A stretch of DNA of 32,370 nucleotides from Bacteroidia bacterium. GTDB taxonomy: Bacteria; Bacteroidota; Bacteroidia; JANWJV01. A program made the translations under genes and the position numbers. Below are positions 1 through 6,732 of this stretch, in pieces. Within the stretch, counting starts at the first letter, position 1, and every line of letters begins with the position of its first letter. The stretch covers positions 1 to 32,370 of the forward strand of contig JANWJV010000016.1 in NCBI GenBank assembly GCA_025451785.1, in the 5' to 3' direction. A model generated the notes under the pieces. That model had not been told where the DNA came from. It ran no database searches and saw only the letters and a list, made by a program, of their open reading frames with translations.

Positions 1-833
1 ATCCCGATCACCACACCGCCTCTTGCAGTACCATCCAACTTGGTGAGCGCAAGCGCGTTTACATCGGTGGCCGCCGTAAACTCCTTGCATTGCACAATGG
101 CATTCTGCCCGGTAGAAGCATCGAGGACCAATAGTATTTCATGAGGCGCGTCGGGCAGCACCTTCTTCATCACGTTCTTTATCTTGCTGAGCTCGTTCAT
201 CAGGTTCACCTTGTTGTGAAGGCGGCCAGCGGTATCGATGATCACCACGTCGGCGTTCTTCGACTTGGCCGATGAAAGGGTATCGAAAGCAACAGAGGCG
301 GGATCGGCATTCATGCCTTGAGAGACCACCGGCACATCCACGCGCTGGCCCCATACTTTTATCTGGTCAACCGCGGCGGCACGGAAAGTATCGGCCGCGC
401 CCAGCACCACGCTTTGCCCCGCCTTCTTGAATCGATAGGCCAGCTTCCCGATGGTAGTCGTCTTCCCTACTCCGTTCACCCCTACAACCATGATCACGTA
501 AGGTTTTTTGTCCGGCGAAACCGCGAAGCCGCCTTGCTGGCCGTCAGAAAGTAACGCTGATATCTCCTCTTTCAGTATCTCGTTCAACTGAGCACTGTCC
601 ACCGTGCGTTGTTTCGCCACGCGTTTCTCCAGGCGGTCCATTATTTTCATGGTGGTGTCAACGCCAACATCGGAGCTAATGAGGGCCTCCTCCAGGTTGC
701 TGAGCACCTCGGCATCCACGGTAGCCTTGCCCATTATCGCGTTAGCGATCTTAGAGAAGAAGCTCTTCTTGGTGGTGAAGATGCCTTGCTCAAGCTGCTG
801 CTTGTTTTTACCGAAAAAGTCAAATAATCCCAT
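1..833 (-). CDS. ftsY: Signal recognition particle receptor FtsY, 3' end cut by window edge
   Basis: FtsY is the membrane-associated SRP receptor GTPase. It docks ribosome-SRP complexes at the inner membrane for co-translational insertion of membrane proteins. About 277 residues are visible, starting MGLFDFFGKN. A short helical N domain is followed by the GTPase G domain with the P-loop GVNGVGKTTTIGKLA, the DTFRAAAVDQ motif, DTAGR and TKLDGTARGG. The long acidic A domain of proteobacterial FtsY is absent, which is normal in Bacteroidota. The last part of the G domain lies outside the window. The ATG at 831-833 was chosen because the N domain begins there. It is the last visible gene of the rpmG-DUF4295-ftsY cluster and is separated from DUF4295 by a terminator-like hairpin. 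Confidence 0.97.
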   Translation of the reverse strand, partial: MGLFDFFGKNKQQLEQGIFTTKKSFFSKIANAIMGKATVDAEVLSNLEEALISSDVGVDTTMKIMDRLEKRVAKQRTVDSAQLNEILKEEISALLSDGQQGGFAVSPDKKPYVIMVVGVNGVGKTTTIGKLAYRFKKAGQSVVLGAADTFRAAAVDQIKVWGQRVDVPVVSQGMNADPASVAFDTLSSAKSKNADVVIIDTAGRLHNKVNLMNELSKIKNVMKKVLPDAPHEILLVLDASTGQNAIVQCKEFTAATDVNALALTKLDGTARGGVVIG

Positions 834-868
834 AAATAAAAAAGGCCTCTTATTTACAAGAAGCCTTT
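834..868 (-). terminator. Terminator-like hairpin between DUF4295 gene and ftsY
   Basis: On the minus strand AAAGGC and CTT pair with AAG and GCCTTT around a short loop, followed directly by a run of six T and an AT-rich tail. The T-run ends just before the ftsY ATG. It could end the rpmG-DUF4295 transcript or attenuate read-through into ftsY; no separate ftsY promoter is obvious in the 54 bp gap. Confidence 0.6.
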
Positions 869-887
869 GAATGTTTTTTGTTCGATA

Positions 888-1043
888 TTATTTCGAAGCC
901 AGGAAATCCTTGATGTGATCGTTGTGCACGATCTCCTCTTTGAAGGTATAAGCGCCGGTCTTGGGCGACTTCACCATTTTGATCACCTTGGTAAAATCTT
1001 TTCCTTTTCCTGATTTGAGTGTTGCAACTACTTTCTTTGCCAT
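888..1043 (-). CDS. DUF4295 family small basic protein (51 aa)
   Basis: A 51-residue lysine-rich protein starting MAKKVVATLKSGKGKDFTKV and ending HIKDFLASK. The sequence matches my recollection of the DUF4295 family, which is found in Bacteroidota next to rpmG and ftsY. Its function is not established; its size, charge and position behind L33 suggest a ribosome-associated role (inference). It starts 8 bp after the rpmG stop codon, so the two are co-transcribed and probably translationally linked. It ends at a TAA at 888-890, followed by a terminator-like hairpin. Confidence 0.9.
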   Translation of the reverse strand: MAKKVVATLKSGKGKDFTKVIKMVKSPKTGAYTFKEEIVHNDHIKDFLASK

Positions 1044-1051
1044 AGCTCAGC

Positions 1052-1234
1052 TTATTTGATTTCTTTGTGAAGGGTCATTTTCTTCAGGATGGGGTTGTAC
1101 TTTTTCAGCTCCAGCCTGTCAGTGGTGTTCTTCTTGTTCTTGGTAGTGATATAGCGCGATGTACCGGGCTTACCGCTTTCTTTGTGCTCAGTGCACTCGA
1201 GGATCACCTGGATCCTGTTGCCTTTCTTTGCCAT
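1052..1234 (-). CDS. rpmG: 50S ribosomal protein L33
   Basis: L33 is a small protein of the large ribosomal subunit near the E site. The 60 residues begin [20 protein letters not shown] and contain the typical [14 protein letters not shown] stretch and the ending [17 protein letters not shown]. Most of the cysteine pairs of zinc-binding L33 are absent (a single Cys remains), so this is the C-minus type. An exact-consensus promoter lies about 30 bp upstream, so this gene starts its own transcript rather than depending on rpmB. Confidence 0.97.
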   Translation of the reverse strand: MAKKGNRIQVILECTEHKESGKPGTSRYITTKNKKNTTDRLELKKYNPILKKMTLHKEIK

Positions 1235-1264
1235 TGTGTTTTCTTCTAAATTTTAAAAGGATTG

Positions 1265-1296
1265 CAAATGTATAATTATTATGGGAATTCGCCAAA
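1265..1296 (-). promoter_or_regulatory. Bacteroidota-type promoter of rpmG-DUF4295-ftsY
   Basis: On the minus strand TTTG (1293-1296) is followed after 20 bp by TACATTTG (1265-1272), an exact TAnnTTTG match. Transcription would begin about 25 bp upstream of the rpmG ATG. The -33 element lies just beyond the edge of the neighbouring repeat. Confidence 0.75.
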
Positions 1297-1302
1297 TAAT
1301 CC

Positions 1303-1393
1303 ACCACCCCTGTCCCCTCCTGTCCAGGAGGGGAACGTTTTATTAAAGAACCCGCTAAAAACGCCCCTCCTCTTAGGAGGGGTCGGGGGTGGT
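1303..1393. repeat. Two inverted copies of a GC-rich hairpin element
   Basis: Copy A (1303-1333) reads ACCACCCC, TGT, CCCCTCCT, loop, AGGAGGGG. Copy B (1364-1393) is the same element reversed: CCCCTCCT, loop, AGGAGGGG, TCG, GGGGTGGT. Each copy folds into its own 8-bp hairpin, and the pair can form one larger imperfect palindrome. Similar CCCCTCNT hairpins occur at the terminators at 11482 and 25431. The only other sequence in this roughly 215 bp gap is a 30-bp repeat next to the peptidase gene. Confidence 0.8.
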
Positions 1394-1419
1394 CATTTTC
1401 CTTTAAAAAGGCCTTTTTG

Positions 1420-1448
1420 AGCCCCCTTCGGCTACGCTCAGGATGACA
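1420..1448. repeat. Short dispersed-type repeat beside the aminopeptidase 3' end
   Basis: The core CCCTTCGGCTACGCTCAGGA abuts the stop codon of the peptidase gene. I recall this sequence, or its complement, as a common intergenic repeat in Bacteroidota genomes (from memory, not searched). A related form with a CTTCGCTAAGCTACGGCGGG core is at 3221-3249. Confidence 0.5.
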
Positions 1449-1449
1449 A

Positions 1450-2892
1450 TTACTTGTTTTTCTTAAAAATTCCATCCTTCGCCATCAGCGCTTCGATCTC
1501 CTCCACCGTTTTAGGCACACAGGAGCTCATTACCTCGTTTCCCTCATCCCTTATCAGGATATCATCCTCGATCCTTATCCCTATATCCCACCACTTGGGA
1601 TCACAGTCGGAGCCCGCAGGGATATACACTCCCGGCTCCACTGTAATGATATTACCGGCCGAAAGGCGGCCGAAAAGACCTGCGTCATGAACATCTAAAC
1701 CAAGATAGTGAGAGGTGCCATGAAAGAAATAGGTCAGGTAATCGTCGGGCTTCTTGATGATCTTCAACTCCAGCAAGCGTTTCTGGATCACCGCCACAGC
1801 CGCCTTGTGCGGAGCGCGAAAATCAGCACCGGGTTTACAAGCTTTAATACCAGCCAGCTGTGCTTCCAGCACAATGTTGTAAATGATCTTTTCCTGCTCG
1901 CTGAACTTTCCGTCAACAGGCAGGGTGCGGGTCACATCGGCAGTATAGCCATGGTATTCGGCACCAGCATCGCATACCAGCACATTCTTACCTGAAAGTT
2001 TTTTACGATTGGTATTGTAATGAAGGATGCAGGAGTTCTCCCCTCCTCCAACAATGCTTGGGTAACCGGGGTACTCCGACCCGTTCTTCTTGAACACATA
2101 CTCCACGATGGCCTGGGCCTGGTATTCCTTCATACCCGGCTGCAGCGAGCGCATCAACTCCTGGTGCGCCTCGCAACTCATATTGATCGCCTTTCGCATG
2201 AGGATCAGCTCCTCGGTGGTCTTTACCTCTCTTAACTGCGACAGGTACTGGCCCAATTGATAATCGTCGAGGTTCTTGCGCTTCGAATCTGTCTTTATCC
2301 TGAAGTGACGAATGAGACTGTAAAGATCTCCGCGATCTTCTTTATCATCACGCACATCATCATAAAACTTAAGGGTATACACTTTTCTGAACTTACTGAA
2401 GTCGATCTTATTGTAATCAGCGAACTCGGTATTAAGAAACACTGTTTTTATTCCCAGCTTCGTCTTCACTCCTTCTATTCCCAATCTCTTACCATTCCAT
2501 GCTTCGCGGCGCAGGTCGCGGTCCTGAACAAAGATGATCTCGGTAGTGGTGTCCTTTCCTAGTACCTGTTTTTCTTTGAAGAGGATGAGCATGGAGTGCG
2601 GCTCCACCAATCCGGTGAGGTAATAAAAGTTAGGGTCCTGGCTGTATTGGTAATCCACATCATTGGCCCTGTTGCGAACGGGGTTGGCGAAGATCACTGC
2701 CACACTACTATCGGGCATCAGTTTGCGCAGCGAGTCGCGGCGGCCTTTGTGGAATTCCTTGGGAAGAAGATCGGTGTCGTAATCGTTGGGGGCTGTTTGT
2801 GCGTTCGTGCGTGTGTGTGTTAGTGCGTTCGTAAGGAGAACGACTAATACTATGGATCTTATCTTATCGAAAAAAAAGTGTTGGGTATGCAT
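1450..2892 (-). CDS. Secreted Xaa-Pro aminopeptidase (aminopeptidase P, M24B)
   Basis: Aminopeptidase P removes an N-terminal residue that precedes proline, using a two-metal centre. The 480-residue protein has a hydrophobic signal sequence (about 12-32), an N-terminal APP domain (about 40-180) and a pita-bread peptidase domain. Metal ligands are visible: the two Asp in CDAGAEYHGYTADVTR, the His in HGTSHYLGLDVHD, the Glu in VEPGVYIP and the Glu in GIRIEDD. The signal peptide suggests a periplasmic or surface protein. It lies between rpmB and rpmG, which are usually adjacent in this phylum. Its signal-peptide cleavage region is encoded by a tandem octamer array (2799-2830). No convincing promoter of its own is seen; an rpmB terminator lies immediately upstream. 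Confidence 0.93.
   Translation of the reverse strand: MHTQHFFFDKIRSIVLVVLLTNALTHTRTNAQTAPNDYDTDLLPKEFHKGRRDSLRKLMPDSSVAVIFANPVRNRANDVDYQYSQDPNFYYLTGLVEPHSMLILFKEKQVLGKDTTTEIIFVQDRDLRREAWNGKRLGIEGVKTKLGIKTVFLNTEFADYNKIDFSKFRKVYTLKFYDDVRDDKEDRGDLYSLIRHFRIKTDSKRKNLDDYQLGQYLSQLREVKTTEELILMRKAINMSCEAHQELMRSLQPGMKEYQAQAIVEYVFKKNGSEYPGYPSIVGGGENSCILHYNTNRKKLSGKNVLVCDAGAEYHGYTADVTRTLPVDGKFSEQEKIIYNIVLEAQLAGIKACKPGADFRAPHKAAVAVIQKRLLELKIIKKPDDYLTYFFHGTSHYLGLDVHDAGLFGRLSAGNIITVEPGVYIPAGSDCDPKWWDIGIRIEDDILIRDEGNEVMSSCVPKTVEEIEALMAKDGIFKKNK
2799..2830. repeat. Tandem octamer array inside a signal-peptide coding region
   Basis: Four degenerate 8-bp units follow each other on the plus strand: GTGCGTTC, GTGCGTGT, GTGTGTTA, GTGCGTTC. 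On the minus strand they encode the Thr/Ala/Asn/His-rich stretch NALTHTRTNAQ at the end of the aminopeptidase signal peptide. The array stays in frame overall, and this stretch is tolerant of sequence change. Confidence 0.7.
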
Positions 2893-2901
2893 CTGAAATA
2901 A

Positions 2902-2926
2902 AAAGCCCCGACAAATGTCAGGGCTA
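2902..2926 (-). terminator. Rho-independent terminator of rpmB
   Basis: On the minus strand AGCCC-TGACA pairs with TGTC-GGGCT around a short loop, followed by TTTTTATTT. It lies between the rpmB stop codon and the aminopeptidase ATG, only about 10 bp before that ATG, so it should insulate or attenuate the downstream gene. Confidence 0.8.
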
Positions 2927-2952
2927 TAAAATTACTGATTTAGCCATAACGG

Positions 2953-3195
2953 CTATTTCTTCTTGAGGAATCCCTTTTCGCGGGCTTCTTTAACGGCAGT
3001 AGTGATGCCTTTTTTGCTGATGGTCCTGAGCCCTGAAGTAGATACTTTGAGGACGATCCACTTCTTTTCTTCGGGCAGGAAGAATTTCTTTATAGTGAGG
3101 TTCACGTTGAACCTACGCTTGGTCTTGTTGTTCGCGTGGCTCACTTTATTGCCTGTCATGGCCTTTTTTCCGGTTATTTCGCAGATTCTTGACAT
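2953..3195 (-). CDS. rpmB: 50S ribosomal protein L28
   Basis: L28 is a basic protein of the large ribosomal subunit. The 80 residues begin MSRICEITGKKAMTGNKVSH, followed by the NNKTKRRFNVNL motif and VLKVSTSGLRTISKKGI, all typical of bacterial L28. An exact-consensus promoter lies about 65 bp upstream, and a strong hairpin terminator follows the gene, so it appears to be transcribed alone. Confidence 0.97.
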   Translation of the reverse strand: MSRICEITGKKAMTGNKVSHANNKTKRRFNVNLTIKKFFLPEEKKWIVLKVSTSGLRTISKKGITTAVKEAREKGFLKKK

Positions 3196-3220
3196 GGTTT
3201 CCTATCGTTTTTAATTTTTC

Positions 3221-3249
3221 AACCCTCCTTCGCTAAGCTACGGCGGGTA
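3221..3249. repeat. Short dispersed-type repeat in the rpmB leader
   Basis: ACCCTCC and GCGGGT flank TTCGCTAAGCTACG, giving a weak imperfect hairpin. It is similar in style to the repeat at 1420-1448. It lies between the rpmB promoter and the start codon, so it would be in the 5' untranslated region. Confidence 0.45.
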
Positions 3250-3259
3250 AAAAGGACTG

Positions 3260-3290
3260 CAAATATAGGGGTTTCGGGGAAACCAGCAAA
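3260..3290 (-). promoter_or_regulatory. Bacteroidota-type promoter of rpmB
   Basis: On the minus strand TTTG (3287-3290) is followed after 19 bp by TATATTTG (3260-3267). Both elements and the spacing match the Bacteroidota consensus exactly. The leader would be about 60 nt and would contain the repeat at 3221-3249. Confidence 0.8.
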
Positions 3291-3304
3291 TCCTTTATGA
3301 GGTC

Positions 3305-4539
3305 TTATTTGAGGGTGTATTTGATCGGGATATTATACTGTACACTTACCGGTGTTCCATTTTGAAAGCCAGGAACCCATCCAGGCATGAGCCTGATCAC
3401 CCGCAAGGCCTCCATATCAAGTGACGCGTTGACACCACGCAGTATCTTTGCCTCGGTCACTTCTCCTATATTACTTATCACGAATGAGACGTATACCGTT
3501 CCCGAAATTCCGGAGCTTCGGGCATCGTTCGGATAGTGGATATTACCCCTGATAAGCTGCATTAGGCCGACTTCCCCTCCGGGGAACGCAGGCATTTGCT
3601 CAACGATAGTAAATACATCATCACTGTTAACATCCTCAAAAAAATAATTGAAGTGAACCTGCATTTTTTGGGAGGCTCTGTAGTTCTGCCCGCCTATGCT
3701 GTCCCCTTTCTCATTGTATTCTTTCCAAAGCCCTATCCGGTAACCGTTCTCGGTACGGCCTTCCCTGCTCTTCTTGCCGTTGGAATGATACATTACAAAA
3801 CGCCCGTGCTCAAGGCTGTTCTCGTATTCGCGCTCCATGGAGATCTGTCCCGGATCGCTATCGAAATACAGCTTTAACAGGCCCGAACCGTTCGTGAGGC
3901 TTCCCTTGTCCAGGGAATGTCCGGCACTGTCAAGATAGGTTCTTATGTTATAGGGCCGTCCGTTCTTATAATCGATCACCAGCTTCGCGTTCCCGTTTCG
4001 GTAATAGGTCTTTACAGCATTTACGATCGTGTCGTTCCTGTACTCCATCTCTGTCCGTTTCTTCCCATTCTTATAATAAGAGATGGATTCTCCGTGCCGT
4101 TCACCTTCTAAATAGGTATCTATCGACTTGATCTTTCCTTCAGGAAAATAGGACACACACTGGCCGTTCCTCAACGCTCCTTTATAATAGACCCTCGCTA
4201 TCAATTTGCGATCACGCAGGAAATCCCATTCACCTGTTCTGGCCCCGGCCTCATAACCTCCTTTGAAGACAAGGTTTCCCGGGCGGTAAAACACCCAACT
4301 GCCGTGCCGCTGGTTATTCCTGTACTCACCTTCGCACTGAAGCTCGCCGTCGTAGTAGTATTTATAGTCGCCTTCTTTATCGTTTCGTTATTCTCCCTCA
4401 CGTAACATACCTCTTTGGCGAGCCTGCAAAGGGTATCTATTGTCACCTTATGGGTCTTTATCTTTTCCTGTGCCTGCGAAAGACCGGCAGCCAGGGCAAA
4501 TACAATAGCCAATGAGCGTCTGAAACAAAAAATCTTCAT
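3305..4539 (-). pseudogene. Frameshifted MORN-repeat / TonB C-terminal-domain protein
   Basis: Two reading frames together make one recognisable protein of about 411 residues. The first, from ATG 4539, gives a signal peptide (MKIFCFRRSLAIVFALAAGL, cleaved near SQAQ) and about 53 residues to VRENNET. The MORN frame (DKEGDYKYYYDGELQCEGEY onward) then continues in the -1 frame. A TAA at 4388-4390 closes that frame upstream, so a one-base loss, or a -1 slip, must lie between about 4370 and 4390. Downstream are several YwqK/MORN-type repeats (YYxNGxx, GxxxGxW) and a TonB C-terminal domain of about 100 residues (YPNDARSSGISGTVYVSFVI, then ALRVIRLMPGWVPG). Such proteins are common periplasmic or outer-membrane-linked proteins in Bacteroidota. 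A GTG at 4294 could restart only the 3' part (329 aa), without a signal peptide. The shift may be a real inactivation or a sequencing error. Confidence 0.8.
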
Positions 4540-4544
4540 AAGCT

Positions 4545-4552
4545 CAAATCTA
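4545..4552 (-). promoter_or_regulatory. -7 promoter element of the MORN/TonB-C gene
   Basis: TAGATTTG on the minus strand matches TAnnTTTG exactly and ends 5 bp before the ATG at 4537-4539. The transcript would therefore be leaderless or nearly so. No clear TTTG is seen at the -33 position. Confidence 0.5.
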
Positions 4553-4596
4553 TGAATAATAATGCCAATGCCCTATTAAAGAACCTTATCACATGG

Positions 4597-4604
4597 TACA
4601 TTTG
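4597..4604 (+). promoter_or_regulatory. -7 promoter element of the membrane-protein gene at 4609
   Basis: TACATTTG matches TAnnTTTG exactly and ends 4 bp before the ATG at 4609, again predicting a leaderless transcript. It is divergent from the -7 element at 4545-4552 within a 69-bp gap. No clear -33 TTTG is present. Confidence 0.5.
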
Positions 4605-4608
4605 ATCG

Positions 4609-5103
4609 ATGAACCTTAGCACCGCTCTCCGCAAACTCGAGCCCCGTTCGGAGTTCAGCATAATTACCAAGATGGATCCTGATAAAGCGGCCGACCTCCT
4701 GGCAGCAGATGTAAACAATGAGGTAGGGCTCTTTATCAATAACGATAAAAACTATGAAGGATTCATTTCGGGCAGAAGTTTCAACCTGCAACGAATTGGA
4801 TCCAAACGAGACCTTCGCCCGCGAATCATTGGAGGAATTTTAAGAGAGACAGAAGGCACAAGGGTCCAGGTAACAATTAAACTAAACATCATTGCATTAG
4901 GGATCCTTTGTATTGCATTAACCGTAGGATTGGTATCTATTCTAGCCTTTTTGATAAGTGAATCGAAAACAAAGAATGAGGCTTTGCTCCCATTGATACC
5001 CTCTGTTGGAACTTGGTTACTTTTCTATCTCCAGGTAAAGTATGAAGCCTCTGTCAACAAGAATATCTTCCGCTGGAAATTTAAAGGAGAGGTGGAAAAA
5101 TAA
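4609..5103 (+). CDS. Uncharacterised membrane protein, two transmembrane segments
   Basis: I do not recognise a named family. The 164 residues split into a soluble N-terminal part (1-85) and two transmembrane helices (about 93-116, IIALGILCIALTVGLVSILA; and about 126-144, LLPLIPSVGTWLLFYLQV) with a short basic tail. The pattern GFISGRSFNLQRI followed by PRIIGGILRETEGTRVQVTI resembles, from memory, a widespread group of small Bacteroidota proteins with a PH-like beta-rich domain ahead of two membrane helices; this is a weak resemblance. The neighbours give no functional hint: it diverges from the frameshifted MORN/TonB-C gene and is followed by degenerate repeats. Confidence 0.75.
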   Translation: MNLSTALRKLEPRSEFSIITKMDPDKAADLLAADVNNEVGLFINNDKNYEGFISGRSFNLQRIGSKRDLRPRIIGGILRETEGTRVQVTIKLNIIALGILCIALTVGLVSILAFLISESKTKNEALLPLIPSVGTWLLFYLQVKYEASVNKNIFRWKFKGEVEK

Positions 5104-5109
5104 AAGCCT

Positions 5110-5215
5110 TCTGTTTCTCGCAGAGTCACGCAGATAAAAACGCGTAGTTCCGCAGAGGCCAAATGCGTTGCAATTCGTAACATTCGGACCCTGTTCGTTA
5201 ATTCGTATGCAGGAT
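5110..5215. repeat. Composite of two degenerate short-repeat arrays
   Basis: The gap between the 4609 gene and the MBOAT gene holds two low-complexity tracts. The first (about 5112-5158) repeats variants of CGCAGAG/CGCAGAT (TCGCAGAG, CACGCAGAT, CCGCAGAG). The second (about 5168-5212) repeats variants of ATTCGTA/GTTCG (CAATTCGTAACATTCG, TGTTCGTTAATTCGTA). Nothing else is visible in this 123-bp gap. Confidence 0.6.
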
Positions 5216-5226
5216 ACTTCCCTTAA

Positions 5227-6732
5227 CTAAAATTGTAGATATATCGGCATTACCTGCTCTGCCTGTTTGACCTGGATAATGATCCAAATGAACAGGAAAA
5301 GCAGGGCTGTACGGCCTACTACGGTCATTCGGCCTATGAGGGACTCCGACAGGGTCTCATACGATTTGGGCAGGAAGTGTACAAAATAACCCAGTGCCAT
5401 GATGGTGAACACAATGTTATAGCCGGTGATCATCGGTATAAAGGCCTTGCCGTTGAAGTTGGTGAATATCTGTTCGAGGATAATGATACCATCACTGAAT
5501 GAGGAAGCCTTGAAGAATATCCAGCAGAAGCAAACAAAGTGAAAGGTGAAGAAGATGCCGAGCATCTTTTTGATCGTTGATTGTTGATCGTTGATCCTTG
5601 ATTTCCCTGCTGAGAACTCGATGCGGACTTTATCGATCGCTAACGCGATACCGTGCATCGCACCCCAGAAGACGAATTTCCAGTTAGCGCCATGCCAGAG
5701 TCCGCCCAGCAGCATGGTGACAAAAAGGTTCATGTACTGGCGGAACTTGCCTTTGCGGTTACCGCCCAACGAAATATACAGGTAATCGCGCAGCCAGGAG
5801 CTGAGCGAGATATGCCAGCGCCGCCAGAACTCGGTGATGTTAGAGCTTTTGTAGGGCGCGTCGAAGTTAATATTGATGGTATAGCCCATCCACTTGCCCA
5901 TGCCGATGGCCATATCGGAATAGCCTGAGAAATCGCAATAGATCACCATGGCGTAACCGTACACGCCGAACAAACATTCGATGCCTGAATGCTGCGAAGG
6001 AGCGTCGAAAATGTATTGAACGAAGTTGACGTAGATGTAATCGGAGATCACCACCTTTTTGAAGAGGCCGCCAAGAATAAGGTAAAGACCTTTGCTGATA
6101 TCATCTTTGCTTACAACAATGTCCTGCCGTATTTGCGGAATAAAATCCGAAGCTCTTACAATGGGGCCCATTACCAGTTTAGGAAAGAAGGAAAGGAAGA
6201 AACAATAGTCGAGGAAGCTGGTCACCGGTTTGAACTTGCCGCGGTACACATCGATGGTATAACTAAGGTTCTCAAAGGTGTAAAAGGAAATACCAATGGG
6301 CAGGAGCAGTTTCAGGGGACTGATAGGTTCCCTCAAATGAAAGCTGTTCACGATCTCGATAAAGAAGTCGGTGTATTTGAAATAGGCCAGCAGGGCCAGG
6401 TTAATGAAGACACTGAAGATGAGCAGGGCTTTTTTTCGTGATGGTGTTTGAGCGCGATAGATCCAGTTGCTCAAATTAAAGTCCACCACGGCGCTAAGGA
6501 TCACGAGCAGAAAATAGAAGCCACAAGCCTTGTAGAAGAAGTAGAAGGAGAACAGCGTGCACAGCACCACCCTGCTTAGCTTTCGCTTGTGCAGGAACTG
6601 GTAAATGAGCATGAACACCATCAGGTAAATGAGGAAGAAAGCGCTGTTGAACAACAGCGGGTCCTTGGGGTTGTAAGCCAGCTGGCTTAACAGCTTCTCA
6701 AGGTCAATGCTTTTGAGAATGCCGGTATCCAT
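5227..6732 (-). CDS. MBOAT family membrane O-acyltransferase
   Basis: Proteins of this AlgI/DltB/PatA-like family move an acyl group (usually acetyl) across the inner membrane for transfer to a polysaccharide. The 501-residue protein is strongly hydrophobic with about ten membrane segments. It carries the family hallmarks: ITEFWRRWHISLSSWLRDYLY and the catalytic-histidine region GGLWHGANWKFVFWGAMHG. A cytoplasmic loop after ALAIDKVRIEF contains residues encoded by a heptamer array (5570-5604). I chose ATG 6732, which overlaps the upstream SGNH gene by 29 bp; a TTG at 6738 is the alternative. The two SGNH hydrolases directly upstream are the expected periplasmic partners, so the three genes form an O-acylation cassette. 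The target polymer is not identifiable here. Confidence 0.93.
   Translation of the reverse strand: MDTGILKSIDLEKLLSQLAYNPKDPLLFNSAFFLIYLMVFMLIYQFLHKRKLSRVVLCTLFSFYFFYKACGFYFLLVILSAVVDFNLSNWIYRAQTPSRKKALLIFSVFINLALLAYFKYTDFFIEIVNSFHLREPISPLKLLLPIGISFYTFENLSYTIDVYRGKFKPVTSFLDYCFFLSFFPKLVMGPIVRASDFIPQIRQDIVVSKDDISKGLYLILGGLFKKVVISDYIYVNFVQYIFDAPSQHSGIECLFGVYGYAMVIYCDFSGYSDMAIGMGKWMGYTININFDAPYKSSNITEFWRRWHISLSSWLRDYLYISLGGNRKGKFRQYMNLFVTMLLGGLWHGANWKFVFWGAMHGIALAIDKVRIEFSAGKSRINDQQSTIKKMLGIFFTFHFVCFCWIFFKASSFSDGIIILEQIFTNFNGKAFIPMITGYNIVFTIMALGYFVHFLPKSYETLSESLIGRMTVVGRTALLFLFIWIIIQVKQAEQVMPIYLQF
5570..5604. repeat. Tandem heptamer array inside the MBOAT gene
   Basis: Five consecutive 7-bp units on the plus strand: TTGATCG, TTGATTG, TTGATCG, TTGATCC, TTGATTT. 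On the minus strand they encode part of the hydrophilic loop SRINDQQSTIKK between two membrane segments. At 35 bp the array is not a multiple of three, so flanking sequence must compensate for the frame. Confidence 0.8.

Noticed and set aside
4201-4539. A separate 112-residue secreted protein upstream of the MORN gene
   Set aside because: After about residue 53 this frame becomes low-complexity (ATINTTTTASF), while the other frame carries perfect MORN repeats. It is the 5' part of one frameshifted gene.
5570-5604. A CRISPR-like repeat array
   Set aside because: The units are 7 bp with no spacers and no cas genes nearby; it is a simple tandem repeat.
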